The notes under the pieces were generated by a model, which saw nothing but the letters and a program-made list of their open reading frames with translations, was not told where the DNA came from and did not search any database. From assembly GCA_000722615.1 (NCBI GenBank), contig JOKI01000005.1, positions 62,001 through 126,000 of the forward strand: 64,000 bases of DNA, given 5' to 3'. This DNA comes from Pseudorhizobium pelagicum. Its GTDB lineage: Bacteria; Pseudomonadota; Alphaproteobacteria; Rhizobiales; Rhizobiaceae. The translations under genes were made by a program, and so were the position numbers. Of this stretch, positions 1 to 9,631 are shown in pieces. Every line of letters begins with the position of its first letter. Positions within the stretch are counted from its first letter, which is position 1.

Positions 1-1399
1 AGATGGTGGTGCCGATCTCCCCGGCCGCCCGCTCCAGATCCTCGTCGGTCTCATAGCTTGGCCCGGGCTTGTATTCCTCCGGATGATAGCGCGCGAAGGA
101 GGGCTCCGAGACGATCCGGCGGGTGAGCCGGATCGCCCGCACGGCCACGTCCCGGTCAGAGGGTGTCGACAGATAGTTCGGCCGGATGGCGGGTGCGGCG
201 GCGAAATCACCGCTCTTCACGTGCACCGAGCCGCGGCTGTCCGGCCGCAGGTTACAGACGCTTGCCGTCATCGCCGGAAAGCCGTGAACCGGGTCGCCGA
301 ACTTCTCCAGGGACACCGGCTGGATGTGATACTGCAGGTCCGGCGTCTCCTTGTCCTGGCCCGAGCGGGTGAAGATGCCGAGCTGGCTCGGCGCCATCGA
401 CATCGGGCCGGACCGTCGCAACGCATATTCGAGACCGATCGCTGCCTTGCCCAGCAGTCGCGAGGCCTTCTCGTTCAGCGTCGGCACCCCCGTCACCTTG
501 TAGACCATGCGAAGCTGCAGATGGTCCTGCAGGTTTTCGCCCACGCCCTTCACCTCCCGGAGAACCTCGATGCCGGCCTGCTGCAGCACATCGCCGCGGC
601 CGATGCCGGACAACTCGAGGATCTGCGGCGAGCCGATCGACCCGGCGCTGAGGACGGTTTCGCGCGCCGCATAGGCTTGTTTGACAACGCCCTTGTGCTG
701 GAACTCGACGCCGCGAACCTCGCCGTCCTCGACGATCAGCCGGCGCGCCTGCGCCTTCGTCAGCACGGTGAGGTTGGGCCGGTTGCGCGCCGGGCGCAGG
801 AAGGCCTTGGTGGTGTTCCAGCGGATGCCGGACCGCTGGTTGACCTCGAAATAACTCGACCCCTCGTTGGAGCCACGGTTGAAATCTTCGGTGATCGGAA
901 TGCCCGCTTCTTCGGCCGCCTTCTGGAAGGCGTCGAGGACGGCCCAGCGGACGCGTGATTTCTCCACCCGCCATTCGCCGCCGCTGCCATGCATTTCGTC
1001 GCCGCCGCCGTGGTGATCCTGCGACTTGATGAAATAGGGCAGCACGTCGTCCCAGCCCCAGCCTTCGCAGCCCATCTGCCGCCACAGGTCGTAGTCGCGG
1101 GCCTGGCCGCGCATGTAGATCATGCCGTTGATCGAGGAACAGCCGCCGAGAAGCTTGCCGCGCGGATAGGAGAGCGCTCGGCCGTTCAGCCCATCCTCCT
1201 TCTCCGTCACAAAGCACCAGTCGGTGCGCGGATTGTTGATGCAGTAGAGATAGCCGACGGGGATATGCACCCAGTGATAGTTGTCGGTACCGCCGGCCTC
1301 CAGCAGCAGGACGCGGTTTCGGGCGTCGGCCGACAAGCGGTTGGCCAGTACGCAACCCGCACTGCCCGCCCCCACCACGATGTAGTCGTATCGTTCCAT
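1..1399 (-). CDS. GMC-family FAD-dependent oxidoreductase (choline/alcohol dehydrogenase-like), C-terminus outside window
   Basis: The start ATG ends at 1399 and has GGAGACGGAC in front of it. The N-terminus [22 protein letters not shown] is the Rossmann FAD-binding motif of GMC oxidases and dehydrogenases. The GMC signature loop follows ([22 protein letters not shown], about residues 77-98), and the second GMC signature [15 protein letters not shown] is near residues 250-265. The frame is open to the window edge after about 466 codons. It stops just before the expected HPVGTCRMG segment, so the catalytic His/Asn pair cannot be checked. The gene lies 98 bp downstream of livM on the same strand, so the liv-type transporter probably feeds this enzyme. 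Its substrate (choline, another alcohol or a polyol) cannot be read from the sequence. Confidence 0.9.
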   Translation of the reverse strand, partial: MERYDYIVVGAGSAGCVLANRLSADARNRVLLLEAGGTDNYHWVHIPVGYLYCINNPRTDWCFVTEKEDGLNGRALSYPRGKLLGGCSSINGMIYMRGQARDYDLWRQMGCEGWGWDDVLPYFIKSQDHHGGGDEMHGSGGEWRVEKSRVRWAVLDAFQKAAEEAGIPITEDFNRGSNEGSSYFEVNQRSGIRWNTTKAFLRPARNRPNLTVLTKAQARRLIVEDGEVRGVEFQHKGVVKQAYAARETVLSAGSIGSPQILELSGIGRGDVLQQAGIEVLREVKGVGENLQDHLQLRMVYKVTGVPTLNEKASRLLGKAAIGLEYALRRSGPMSMAPSQLGIFTRSGQDKETPDLQYHIQPVSLEKFGDPVHGFPAMTASVCNLRPDSRGSVHVKSGDFAAAPAIRPNYLSTPSDRDVAVRAIRLTRRIVSEPSFARYHPEEYKPGPSYETDEDLERAAGEIGTTI

Positions 1400-1497
1400 G
1401 TCCGTCTCCAAAGGCCGTCCGCCGCCGCAGACCATCGTCTGCGATCCGGACTGCCTCGATTGTGCAAGACCCCACCCGCTCCGGCATTCGCCAGCTG

Positions 1498-2499
1498 CTA
1501 GTGCCGGTGCTCGAACCCGAGCATGCGGCCGAAGCGGGAGGCGTAGAATTCGCCGATGATGCCGCGCCGGAAGACGAGCACGCAGACCATGAAGACGACG
1601 CCGGTGATGATGGTGACCGGGAAGTCGGAGGTCGCCAGATAGTTCTGCAGCGTCACCACCAGTCCGGCGCCGAAGATCGGACCGATCAGCGTGCCGATGC
1701 CGCCGAGCAACGTCATCAGGATCACCTCACCCGACATCTGCCAGGCGACATCCGTGAGCGTCGCGAACTGGAACACCAGCGACTTCAGCCCACCGGCCAG
1801 TCCGGCAAGTGCTGCCGACATCACGAAGGCACCGAGCTTGTAGCGGGCCACCGAATAGCCGAGCGAGGTGGCACGCGCCTCGTTTTCCCGGATCGACTTG
1901 AGGATCATCCCGAACGGCGAGTTGATGAAGCGCCAGATGACCACCATGCCGATCACGAAGACCGCCAGCACGAAGTAGTACATGTTGGTCGAGACGGAGA
2001 GGTCGATCAAGCCGAACAGATGGCCGCGCGGCACCTGCTGGATGCCGTCCTCGCCCTGCGTGAACTCCGACTGCAGGCAGAAGAAGAAGAACATCTGCGA
2101 CAGGGCCAGCGTGATCATCGCGAAATAGATGCCCTGGCGGCGGATCGCCACCACACCCATCACCAGGCCGAGCACCGCCGCCCCTGCCACCCCCAGCAGC
2201 ACGCCAAGCTCCGGCGTCCAGCCCCAGACCTTGACCGCATGCGCCGTGAAATAGGCCGCCCCGCCGAAGAAGGTGGCATGGCCGAAGGAGAGAAGCCCCG
2301 TATAGCCGAGCAGCAGGTTGAAGGCGCAGGCAAAGAGCGCAAAGCACAGGAGCTTCATCAGGAAGATCGGGTAAAAGAACATCGGCGCGATCAGCAGCAG
2401 GGCAAACCCTGCGAGAAGGAAGACGGCATAGCTCGTCGAGGTCTTCCGTGACTGCGCGAGCTCGGCCTTCTGCTTGGTGGTGTGAACAGCGTCGCTCAT
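1498..2499 (-). CDS. livM: Branched-chain amino acid-type ABC transporter permease (LivM)
   Basis: An inner-membrane permease of about 333 residues with 8-10 hydrophobic segments. The LivM hallmark [17 protein letters not shown] is followed by the cytoplasmic EAA-like loop [11 protein letters not shown], which contacts the ATPases. TTG 2517 and ATG 2508 are alternative starts overlapping livH. ATG 2499 is chosen because a GGG-rich Shine-Dalgarno lies 9 nt upstream and it starts one base after the livH stop. It should pair with LivH to form the channel. Substrates of this HAAT family include amino acids, amides, urea and aromatic acids, so the exact solute is unknown. Confidence 0.93.
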   Translation of the reverse strand: MSDAVHTTKQKAELAQSRKTSTSYAVFLLAGFALLLIAPMFFYPIFLMKLLCFALFACAFNLLLGYTGLLSFGHATFFGGAAYFTAHAVKVWGWTPELGVLLGVAGAAVLGLVMGVVAIRRQGIYFAMITLALSQMFFFFCLQSEFTQGEDGIQQVPRGHLFGLIDLSVSTNMYYFVLAVFVIGMVVIWRFINSPFGMILKSIRENEARATSLGYSVARYKLGAFVMSAALAGLAGGLKSLVFQFATLTDVAWQMSGEVILMTLLGGIGTLIGPIFGAGLVVTLQNYLATSDFPVTIITGVVFMVCVLVFRRGIIGEFYASRFGRMLGFEHRH

Positions 2500-2500
2500 G

Positions 2501-3388
2501 TCATGCATCCCGTCCAAAGAGGCCCGCCGGCCGGATCAACAGCACGATCGCCATGATCACGAAGATGACGATGTTGGAGGCCTCGGGGTAGAAGACCTTG
2601 GTCAGTCCCTCGGCGATCCCCAGCATGTAGCCGGTGACGATGGCGCCCATGATCGAACCCATGCCGCCCACCACGACGACCGCGAAGACGACGATGATGA
2701 GATTGGTGCCCATCAGCGGCGACACCTGGTAGATCGGCGCCGCGAGCACGCCGGCGAAGGCGGCAAGGGCAGCTCCGAGGCCGTAGGTGAGCGTCAGCAG
2801 CAGCGGCACGTTGACGCCGAAGGCCTGCACGAGGACGGCGTTTTCCGTCGCGGCGCGAAGGTAGGAGCCGAGCTTCGTCTTCTCGATCAGCAGCCAGGTA
2901 CCGATGCAGACGATGAGCGAGATCACCACCACCCAGCCGCGATAGATCGGCAGGAACATGAAGCCGAGATTGGTGCCGCCGGCGAGAAGCGACGGGACTG
3001 AATAGGGCTGTCCGGCCGAACCATAGAGATAGCGGAAGGTGCCCTCGATCGTCAGCGCCAGGCCGAAGGTGAAGAGCAGGCCGTAGAGCGCGTCGAGCTT
3101 GTAGAGGCGGCTCAGCATGGTGCGCTCGACCACGGCGCCCACGATCCCGACAATCGCCGGCGCGACGAAGAGCGCCAGCCAGTAGTTGATGCCGAAGTAT
3201 TGCAGCAGCAGCAGCGCCACGAAGGCCCCGAGCATGTACTGCGCGCCATGGGCGAAGTTGATGACCCGCAAGAGGCCGAAGATGACCGCAAGGCCAAGGC
3301 TCAGGAGCGCATAGAAGGAGCCATTGATCAGGCCGATCAGCAACTGGCCGAGAAGCGCCTGGATCGGGATACCGAAGATCATCGTCAT
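2501..3388 (-). CDS. livH: Branched-chain amino acid-type ABC transporter permease (LivH)
   Basis: A 295-residue integral membrane protein with the LivH motif LGLAVIFGLLRVINFAHGA near residues 30-50 and the conserved ATENAVLVQAFGVN loop near residue 180. It sits 3 bp after livF and directly before livM, all on the minus strand, which implies one transcript. Length and topology are normal for the family. Confidence 0.94.
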   Translation of the reverse strand: MTMIFGIPIQALLGQLLIGLINGSFYALLSLGLAVIFGLLRVINFAHGAQYMLGAFVALLLLQYFGINYWLALFVAPAIVGIVGAVVERTMLSRLYKLDALYGLLFTFGLALTIEGTFRYLYGSAGQPYSVPSLLAGGTNLGFMFLPIYRGWVVVISLIVCIGTWLLIEKTKLGSYLRAATENAVLVQAFGVNVPLLLTLTYGLGAALAAFAGVLAAPIYQVSPLMGTNLIIVVFAVVVVGGMGSIMGAIVTGYMLGIAEGLTKVFYPEASNIVIFVIMAIVLLIRPAGLFGRDA

Positions 3389-3391
3389 CGT

Positions 3392-4093
3392 TCAGACCCC
3401 CAACACTTTGTGCAGCGTATCCATCCGCTCCGGCAGTTGCGCCACCGGGAAATCGGCCACCATCTGCCCGTGATCCATCAGGTAGAAACGGTCGGCGACG
3501 CGGCTTGCGAAGCGGAAGTTCTGCTCCACGAGCAGCACCGTCATGCCCCGCTCCTTTAGCGTCTTCAGCACCTGGCCGATGCGCTGGACGATGACCGGAG
3601 CGAGCCCTTCAGTCGGTTCGTCGAGGATCAGCAGCCGGACGCCGGTGCGCAGGATGCGCGCGATCGCCAGCATCTGCTGCTCGCCGCCGGAAAGCTTGGT
3701 CCCGGGGCTGCTGCGCCGCTCCAGGAGATTCGGGAAAAGGTCGTAGATCTCGTCGAGCGACATGCCGTTGCCGGCCACCACCGGCGGCAGCATGAGATTT
3801 TCCTCCACCGTCAGCGTCGCAAAGATGCCGCGTTCCTCCGGCACAAAACCGATCCCGACGTGGGCGGTCCGGTGCAGCGGCACGTTCATCATGTCCTTGC
3901 CGTCGAAGGTGATCTGGCCCTTGCGCTCGCGCAGGATGCCCATGATCGTGCGCAGCGTCGTGGTCTTGCCGACGCCGTTGCGGCCGAGAATGGTGATCAT
4001 CTCGCCTTCTTCGATGGTCATGTCGACGCCCTGCAGCACATGGCTTTCGCCGTACCAGGCGTTGAGACCGGAAACCTGAAGCAATGGTGTCAT
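3392..4093 (-). CDS. livF: ABC transporter ATP-binding protein (LivF)
   Basis: A 233-residue ATPase. Walker A is GRNGVGKTT (about residues 37-45), the signature is LSGGEQQ, and Walker B is LLILDEPTEGLAP, the LivF form. It is the shorter of the two ATPases that energise HAAT-family importers at the cytoplasmic face. The start codon lies one base beyond the livG stop codon, so the two are probably translationally coupled. Confidence 0.94.
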   Translation of the reverse strand: MTPLLQVSGLNAWYGESHVLQGVDMTIEEGEMITILGRNGVGKTTTLRTIMGILRERKGQITFDGKDMMNVPLHRTAHVGIGFVPEERGIFATLTVEENLMLPPVVAGNGMSLDEIYDLFPNLLERRSSPGTKLSGGEQQMLAIARILRTGVRLLILDEPTEGLAPVIVQRIGQVLKTLKERGMTVLLVEQNFRFASRVADRFYLMDHGQMVADFPVAQLPERMDTLHKVLGV

Positions 4094-4094
4094 C

Positions 4095-4877
4095 TCAGGC
4101 CTCTTCCTCGCCCATATAGGCGGTTCGAACCCGGGGGTCCTGGCTCACCGTGGCGTAATCGCCTTCGGCGAGGATTTCGCCGCGCTGCAGGACCGTGACG
4201 TGGTGGCAGATGTCGGAGACGACGGACAGATTGTGCTCCACCATCAGCACGGCGCGTTCCTTGGCGACCTCGCGGATGATGTTGGAGACATTGCCGATAT
4301 CCTCCTGCCCCATGCCGGCCATCGGCTCGTCGAGCAAAAGCACCTTCGGATCGAGCGCGAGGGTGGTGGCGATCTCCAGCACGCGCTTTCGCCCATAGGA
4401 AAGGTCGGCGGCGATCGTATTGCGCTCCTTGATCAGCCCGACGGCCGTCAGGAGTTCTTCCGCCCGCCCGTTCAGCCGGTCGAGCGAAGACACCGGCAGC
4501 CAGAACTGCGTGGAGAGATTGTTGGGTCGCTGCAGGGCAGTACGGACGTTGTCGAGCACCGAGAGGTGCGGGAAGACAGCGGAGATCTGGAAGGAGCGGA
4601 CGAGCCCCATGCGGGCGACCTTGTCGGGCGCCGTCCGGGTGATATCCGTGCCGAGAAGGTTGATGCTGCCGGCCGAGGGCTGCAGGAACTTCGTCAAAAG
4701 GTTGAAGACTGTGGTCTTGCCGGCGCCGTTCGGGCCGATCAGCGCATGCACCTGCGCATCGCGGACATCGAGATCGACATCCTTGACGGCCGCGAAGGCG
4801 CCGAAGGTCTTGGTGAGGCCGCGGGCGGAAAGCACCACCCGCGACTCTTTAGGGGACTGGACTGCAGGCTGCGCCAT
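4095..4877 (-). CDS. livG: ABC transporter ATP-binding protein (LivG)
   Basis: A 260-residue ATPase with Walker A GPNGAGKTT, a degenerate signature (LSYGRKRVLEIA) and Walker B VLLLDEPMAGMG, all typical of LivG. It follows the binding-protein gene by 6 bp. The LivG/LivF heterodimer drives the LivH/LivM channel. Confidence 0.94.
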   Translation of the reverse strand: MAQPAVQSPKESRVVLSARGLTKTFGAFAAVKDVDLDVRDAQVHALIGPNGAGKTTVFNLLTKFLQPSAGSINLLGTDITRTAPDKVARMGLVRSFQISAVFPHLSVLDNVRTALQRPNNLSTQFWLPVSSLDRLNGRAEELLTAVGLIKERNTIAADLSYGRKRVLEIATTLALDPKVLLLDEPMAGMGQEDIGNVSNIIREVAKERAVLMVEHNLSVVSDICHHVTVLQRGEILAEGDYATVSQDPRVRTAYMGEEEA

Positions 4878-4883
4878 GAGGGC

Positions 4884-6089
4884 TTACTGCACCAGCTCGC
4901 AACCGCTCTTGGCGGGATCGATGTAGGCTTCGCTTCCCGGGATCGTGGAGAGCACGTTGAAGTAGTCCCAGGGTTCGTCACTTTCGCCCGGCTTCTTGAC
5001 CTGCAGCAGATACATGTCGTGGATCATCCGGCCGTTCGCGCCGACGGTGCCGTTGCGGGCAAAGAAGTCATCCACGGGCATTTCATGCAGCGCCTTGGCA
5101 ACCTCTTCCGTTCCATCGGTTCCTGCCTTCTCGACCGCCTTCAGATACTGCATCACCGCCGAATAGGTGCCGGCATGAACCATGTTCGGCATCGATCCGG
5201 TACGTTCGAAGAAGCGCTTGCCGAACTCGCGGCTCTGGTCGTCGAGGTTCCAGTAGTAGCCTTCGGTCAGCGTCAGCCCCTGTGCCGCCTCGACCCCGAG
5301 ACCGTGGACTTCCGCCAGCGTGAAGAGCAGTGCCGCCAGGTTCTGGCCGCCGGCGGTGATGCCGAACTCGGCCGCCTGCTTGATGGCGTTTGCCGTGTCG
5401 AGACCGGCATTGGCAAGCCCGATGACCTTCGCCCCGGACGACTGCGCCTGCAGCAGGAAGGACGAAAAGTCGTTGGACGCCAGCGGGTGGCGCACCGAGC
5501 CCAGGACGTTGCCGCCGGCCGACTTGACGTAGGTGCTCGTCTGCTCTTCCAGCGAATAGCCGAAGGCGTAGTCGGCGGTCAGGAAGAACCAGCTGTCGCC
5601 GCCCTGCTTCACCAGCGCACCGCCGGTTCCGACGGCCAGTGCATGGGTGTCATAAGCCCAGTGGAAGCCGTAGGGGCTGCACTGCTTGCCGGTCAGCTCC
5701 GTGGTGGCAGCACCGGTGACGATGTTGATCTTCTGCTTTTCCTTGCTGAGCGCCTGAACGGCGAGTGCCACCGACGAGGTCGTCAGCTCCATGATCGCGT
5801 CCACCTGCTCGGTGTCGTACCACTGGCGGGCAATGTTGGAGGCGATGTCGGGCTTGTTCTGGTGATCGGCGTCGACGATCTCCACCGGCACGTCGAGGAC
5901 CTTGCCCCCGAAATCCTCGACGGCCATCTTGGCGGCCTCGACGGAGGACTTGCCCCCGAAGTCGGCGTAGACGCCGGACTGGTCGTTCAGGATGCCGATC
6001 TTCACTTTTTCATCGGACGCGCTTTGCGCCAGCGCAGCCGTGCTCCCCGCCAGCAAAATTGCAAGCGACGCAATAAGGTTCGTTCGCAT
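4884..6089 (-). CDS. Periplasmic substrate-binding protein of a branched-chain amino acid-type ABC transporter
   Basis: A 401-residue precursor with a Sec signal peptide (hydrophobic LIASLAILLAGSTAALAQS) and no lipobox, so it should be soluble in the periplasm. The mature start VKIGILNDQSGVYADFGG and the type-I periplasmic fold match the Leu/Ile/Val-binding family; several members of this subgroup bind aromatic acids, amides or other organic acids. It is first in the operon SBP-livG-livF-livH-livM-GMC. The LysR gene is divergent across 171 bp, so LysR control in response to the transported compound is likely. Confidence 0.9.
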   Translation of the reverse strand: MRTNLIASLAILLAGSTAALAQSASDEKVKIGILNDQSGVYADFGGKSSVEAAKMAVEDFGGKVLDVPVEIVDADHQNKPDIASNIARQWYDTEQVDAIMELTTSSVALAVQALSKEKQKINIVTGAATTELTGKQCSPYGFHWAYDTHALAVGTGGALVKQGGDSWFFLTADYAFGYSLEEQTSTYVKSAGGNVLGSVRHPLASNDFSSFLLQAQSSGAKVIGLANAGLDTANAIKQAAEFGITAGGQNLAALLFTLAEVHGLGVEAAQGLTLTEGYYWNLDDQSREFGKRFFERTGSMPNMVHAGTYSAVMQYLKAVEKAGTDGTEEVAKALHEMPVDDFFARNGTVGANGRMIHDMYLLQVKKPGESDEPWDYFNVLSTIPGSEAYIDPAKSGCELVQ

Positions 6090-6203
6090 GATTTCTCCTC
6101 CCAGAGAATGTCAGAGTGCGAGTCTGTTCAATTTTGGGAGGCCGCCCTCCTCAAGACGACCGTTCCACATCGCATGGTTCCGGAATTCGGCGGTTGACGC
6201 AAG

Positions 6204-6224
6204 GCAATTCTGGCAACTAATTGC
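6204..6224. promoter_or_regulatory. Candidate LysR-type operator
   Basis: An inverted repeat GCAATT-N9-AATTGC in the 171-bp gap between the divergent SBP and LysR genes. It contains the T-N11-A spacing (T6208, A6220) typical of LysR-type binding sites. Confidence 0.45.
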
Positions 6225-6260
6225 AAACAGCCTCTGTGCATATTTGAACAGAAAGATCGC

Positions 6261-7181
6261 ATGACAGCCAATCCGAACTTCACCTGGGACGACCTCCAGT
6301 ACTTCCTCGCGGTGGCACGGACGGGCCAGCTGTCGACCGCCGCGCGCCACCTGCGCTCCAGCCATGCGACGGTCTCGCGCCGCATCGACCGGCTGGAATT
6401 CGCGCTGAAGGTGAAGCTCTTCGAACGCAATCCGCGCGGCTATGTCCTGACCGCCATCGGCCAGCGCTTCATCGAGACGGCCGAGAAGATGGAGGCGGAG
6501 ACGGACCGCCTGCAGGCCGACATCGCCACCGGCGCGACCGCACAACGGGGCGTCATCCGCCTGAGCGCACCGGAGGGGTTTGCCAACTTCTTCTTCAGCC
6601 ACCGCCTCGGCGCCTTCCAGGCCCGGCACCCCAATATCGCGCTCGAACTGGTGACGATCCAGCAGATCATGTCTCTGTCGCGCAAGGAGGCGGACATCGC
6701 CGTGACGCTCGACCCGCCCAAGGGCGGCCCCTACAACACCGAGAAGATCAGCGACTACGTCCTGAACGTCTACGGTTCGAAGGATTATCTGGCAAAGGCC
6801 CCGCCCATCCGGTGCCGCAGCGACCTGCTGGATCACCCGTTCATCGGCTACATCGAAGACATGATCTTCGCGCCGGGCCTGGATTACCTGGGCGACGTGC
6901 ATCCCGGCCTGAAGCCGCACTTCCAGAGCTCGAGCATCTTCGCCCAGCTGACGGCGACCAAGAACGGGCTCGGCCTCTGTGTCCTGCCGCATTTCATAGC
7001 CCGGGCGCAGCCGGATCTGCAGATCCTGCTGCCGGAGGAGGTGACGCTGACGCGCAATTACTGGCTCGTCCGCCACCGCGACCTCAGCGACGTACCACGG
7101 GTCCGGCTGGTGGCGGATTTCATCTATGCCGCCGTTCGCGACAACCAGGAGGCCTTCCTGCGAAAGCCGAGCGGCAACTGA
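6261..7181 (+). CDS. LysR-family transcriptional regulator
   Basis: 306 residues. The N-terminal winged HTH is clear (DDLQYFLAVARTGQLSTAAR, then SHATVSRRIDRLE), followed by a linker helix and a periplasmic-binding-like effector domain. Many members of this subgroup (WDDLQYFLAV...) regulate a divergent neighbour. Here that is the liv-type operon with the GMC dehydrogenase, so it is probably the substrate-responsive regulator of that operon. Confidence 0.9.
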   Translation: MTANPNFTWDDLQYFLAVARTGQLSTAARHLRSSHATVSRRIDRLEFALKVKLFERNPRGYVLTAIGQRFIETAEKMEAETDRLQADIATGATAQRGVIRLSAPEGFANFFFSHRLGAFQARHPNIALELVTIQQIMSLSRKEADIAVTLDPPKGGPYNTEKISDYVLNVYGSKDYLAKAPPIRCRSDLLDHPFIGYIEDMIFAPGLDYLGDVHPGLKPHFQSSSIFAQLTATKNGLGLCVLPHFIARAQPDLQILLPEEVTLTRNYWLVRHRDLSDVPRVRLVADFIYAAVRDNQEAFLRKPSGN

Positions 7182-7242
7182 GCCACAACACATAGTTCCC
7201 GTTGGAATCACGCGATAATTCAGGAAAGCAGCGCAGGCTTTG

Positions 7243-7267
7243 GGAACAAAATCGGCTCCCCTAAATT
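7243..7267 (+). promoter_or_regulatory. Weak candidate GGAAC-type (EcfG-like) promoter before the hybrid kinase
   Basis: GGAAC at 7243-7247 followed by 18 nt and TT. The -10 reads AATT, not CGTT, so this is one of the weaker members of the set. The kinase start codon is about 40 nt downstream. Confidence 0.3.
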
Positions 7268-7310
7268 CTATATGGTTGACTGCCGGCTTCGGCAGGGGGG
7301 AATTTAGCTT

Positions 7311-9254
7311 ATGGAAAGTCTGTCAGAGGTCGCCTTGACGGAAGAGGAACGGTACAGGCTACTTGTCGATGCCATTACCGACTACGCGATCTATATGCTC
7401 GATCCGGATGGAAGGGTCAGCAGCTGGAATCCCGGCGCTCAACGCTTCAAGGGATACCAGGCCGCGGAAATCATCGGCGAGCATTTTTCCCGCTTCTATA
7501 CCGACGAAGACCGCGCCACGGGTCTTCCCGCCAGAGCGTTGCGGCTTGCCCAGACGGAAGGCCGTTTCGAGAACGAGGGTTGGCGGGTCCGCAAGGACGG
7601 AAGCCGGTTCTGGGCTCATGTGATCATCGATCCGATCCGGAGCCCGTCAGGCGGGATTCTGGGTTTCGCGAAAGTCACCCGCGACCTCACCGAGCGCAAG
7701 GCCGCTGAACTGCAACTGCGCGACAGCGAGCAGCAGTTCCAGCTGCTCGTGCAGGGCGTCAGCGATTACGCCATCTACATGCTCGACCCGGACGGCTATA
7801 TCACCAGCTGGAATTCCGGCGCTCGCCGCATCAAGGGATATGAAAGCAGCGAGGTCGTCGGTTCGCATTTCTCACGCTTCTACGTCGAGGAAGACCGAGC
7901 AGCAGGTCAGCCCGGAAAAGGGCTTGAGATCGCAAGGCGGGAGGGGCGCTTCGAGAAGGAGGGCATCCGCCAGCGAAAGGACGGAACGCGCTTCTGGGCG
8001 CATGTGATAATCGACGCCATCCGTGACACCTCGGGCAATCTGATCGGGTTCGCAAAGGTGACGCGCGACATCACGGAGAAGGTCGAGGCACAGCAGGCGC
8101 TGAACCAGGCGCGCGAGGACCTCTTCCAGGCCCAGAAGATGGAAGCGATCGGCCAGCTGACCGGCGGCATCGCCCATGATTTCAACAACCTGCTGATGGC
8201 TGTCCTGGGGAGCCTGGAGATCCTCAAGAAGAAACTGCCTGACGATCCGTCCATGGCGCCTCTCCTGGACAATGCGATCCAGGGAGCCGAGCGGGGCGTT
8301 TCCCTTGTCCAGCGCATGCTCACCTATTCCCGCAAGCAGAACCTCAACATGAGCGCCGTCGACGTCGCTCAGGTGGTTGACGGCATGATGGAATTCATCC
8401 AGCGCGCGGTGGGGGCCGAAATCTTGCTCGAGACCCGCTTCCCCGACAGGCTTCCACCCGTATCGACCGATCCGCTGCAACTGGAAACCGCGCTTCTCAA
8501 CCTCATCGTGAACGCCCGTGATGCGATGCCGGAAGGCGGTCGCATCACGGTGCATGCCGATCACATGGATGAATCAGCGGAGGGCGGAACAGGGCTCGGC
8601 TACGTCCGCCTCTCCGTCAGCGATACGGGACAGGGCATGGACGAGGAGACGGTGCAACAGGCGACCACTCCCTTCTTCACGACGAAAGGCGTCGGCAAGG
8701 GAACGGGCCTCGGCCTGTCGATGGTCCAGGGCCTGGCCGAGCAATCGGGAGGACGGTTGATGATCGAGAGCCGCGCCGGCGAAGGGACGACGATTTCCCT
8801 CGTCCTGCCCGCCACCGAGGCCGAGATACAGGCAGAAACGGCAGTGGAGCCGGTCGACCAGAACAAGCCCGACCTGCGGCAAGGTCCGCTGACGGTGCTT
8901 GCCGTCGACGACGACGCCCTTGTCTTGATGAACACCAGCCTGATGCTGGAGGATCTCGGTCACACGGTGATCGAGGCTTACAACGGTAAGGATGCCCTGG
9001 ATGTCCTTCGCAGCGGCAGAGAGGTCGATCTCGTCATCACCGATCACTCCATGCCGCGCATGACCGGTGCAGAACTTGCCGAGGAGATCCGGGTGGCATG
9101 GCCAAGCCTTCCGATCGTTCTCGCCACCGGCTACGCGGAACTGCCCGCGGGAAATGGTCGGAAATGGCCGATGCTGTCGAAGCCGTTTACCCAGGACCAG
9201 CTCGAGACGGCGATCGTCCTGGCCGCGCGCAACTCGCTTGAACAAAACCTCTGA
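7311..9254 (+). CDS. Hybrid sensor histidine kinase: PAS-PAS-HisKA-HATPase-REC
   Basis: 647 residues without membrane segments, so probably cytoplasmic. Two PAS/PAC units start at about residues 14 and 142; they are clearly similar (both carry YAIYMLDPDG, HFSRFY, RFWAHVIID and GFAKVTRD) and are offset by 128 residues, pointing to an internal duplication. The H-box GQLTGGIAHDFNNLL has the phospho-accepting His at about 289. An ATPase domain with GVGKGTGLGLSM follows, then a C-terminal receiver with Asp at about 578 (VITDHSMP) and Lys in LSKPFT. The PAS ligand is unknown. The output partner is not encoded next to it; with the stress genes downstream, a GSR input is possible but unproven. Confidence 0.9.
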   Translation: MESLSEVALTEEERYRLLVDAITDYAIYMLDPDGRVSSWNPGAQRFKGYQAAEIIGEHFSRFYTDEDRATGLPARALRLAQTEGRFENEGWRVRKDGSRFWAHVIIDPIRSPSGGILGFAKVTRDLTERKAAELQLRDSEQQFQLLVQGVSDYAIYMLDPDGYITSWNSGARRIKGYESSEVVGSHFSRFYVEEDRAAGQPGKGLEIARREGRFEKEGIRQRKDGTRFWAHVIIDAIRDTSGNLIGFAKVTRDITEKVEAQQALNQAREDLFQAQKMEAIGQLTGGIAHDFNNLLMAVLGSLEILKKKLPDDPSMAPLLDNAIQGAERGVSLVQRMLTYSRKQNLNMSAVDVAQVVDGMMEFIQRAVGAEILLETRFPDRLPPVSTDPLQLETALLNLIVNARDAMPEGGRITVHADHMDESAEGGTGLGYVRLSVSDTGQGMDEETVQQATTPFFTTKGVGKGTGLGLSMVQGLAEQSGGRLMIESRAGEGTTISLVLPATEAEIQAETAVEPVDQNKPDLRQGPLTVLAVDDDALVLMNTSLMLEDLGHTVIEAYNGKDALDVLRSGREVDLVITDHSMPRMTGAELAEEIRVAWPSLPIVLATGYAELPAGNGRKWPMLSKPFTQDQLETAIVLAARNSLEQNL

Positions 9255-9295
9255 GCCGCGCGTTAGACCTGAAGTTGACGTTGGAGAAGAGTGTC

Positions 9296-9571
9296 ATGGT
9301 ATTCAAGCACCAGAGCTTTCACGAAGAACCGCCGGTCGTGGAGCAGGAATTCCCACCGGAGGCACAGCTGGAGGGCGCCGTTGCTGACGCGCTTGGCTCC
9401 GTCGGCGGTGTCGATGCAACGGGCATCAAGGTCGTCGCAGAAGGCACGACGATCGTGTTGCTGGGGTCGGTCATGTACGAAAGTGAAGTCGCGCGGGCGG
9501 AAGAAGTGGCCCGCAGCATTGCCGGCGTAACGGATGTGCGAAACGAGGTAACGACCGGCAAGGTCGCCTGA
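9296..9571 (+). CDS. BON-domain protein
   Basis: A 91-residue protein whose C-terminal two thirds match the BON domain (LEGAVADALGSVGGVDATGI, then VLLGSVMYESEVARAEEVA and a GVTDVRNEV end). BON domains bind phospholipid or envelope partners and are common in stress proteins such as OsmY. ATG 9296 has GGAG 10 nt upstream and is preferred to TTG 9275. There is no signal peptide, so its location is unclear. A one-mismatch GGAAC-type promoter (TGAAC at 9239-9243, 17 nt, CGTT) overlaps the end of the kinase gene. Confidence 0.8.
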   Translation: MVFKHQSFHEEPPVVEQEFPPEAQLEGAVADALGSVGGVDATGIKVVAEGTTIVLLGSVMYESEVARAEEVARSIAGVTDVRNEVTTGKVA

Positions 9572-9592
9572 TCTTAGCCACCAGGACCATGG

Positions 9593-9628
9593 AGAAAGGG
9601 CCCGGATCGATCGATCCGGGCCCTTTCT
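9593..9628. terminator. Perfect 36-bp palindrome between convergent genes, likely bidirectional terminator
   Basis: Two 18-base arms with no spacer, ending in AGAAA/TTTCT and centred at 9610/9611. It lies between the stop of the BON gene and the stop of the convergent glucose dehydrogenase gene, where a shared terminator is expected. Confidence 0.7.
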
Positions 9629-9631
9629 GAT

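Noticed and set aside
252..1487. A complete 411-codon minus-strand frame at the start of the window
   Set aside because: The GMC oxidoreductase reads in another minus-strand frame with FAD and GMC motifs and runs off the window; the 411-codon frame has none.
4200..6197. A 665-codon plus-strand frame over livG and the binding protein
   Set aside because: Antisense shadow of real genes; no signal, no domain, no Shine-Dalgarno.
9239..9264. TGAAC-N17-CGTT overlapping the hybrid kinase stop, before the first BON gene
   Set aside because: One mismatch in the invariant -35; kept only as a remark, not as a feature.
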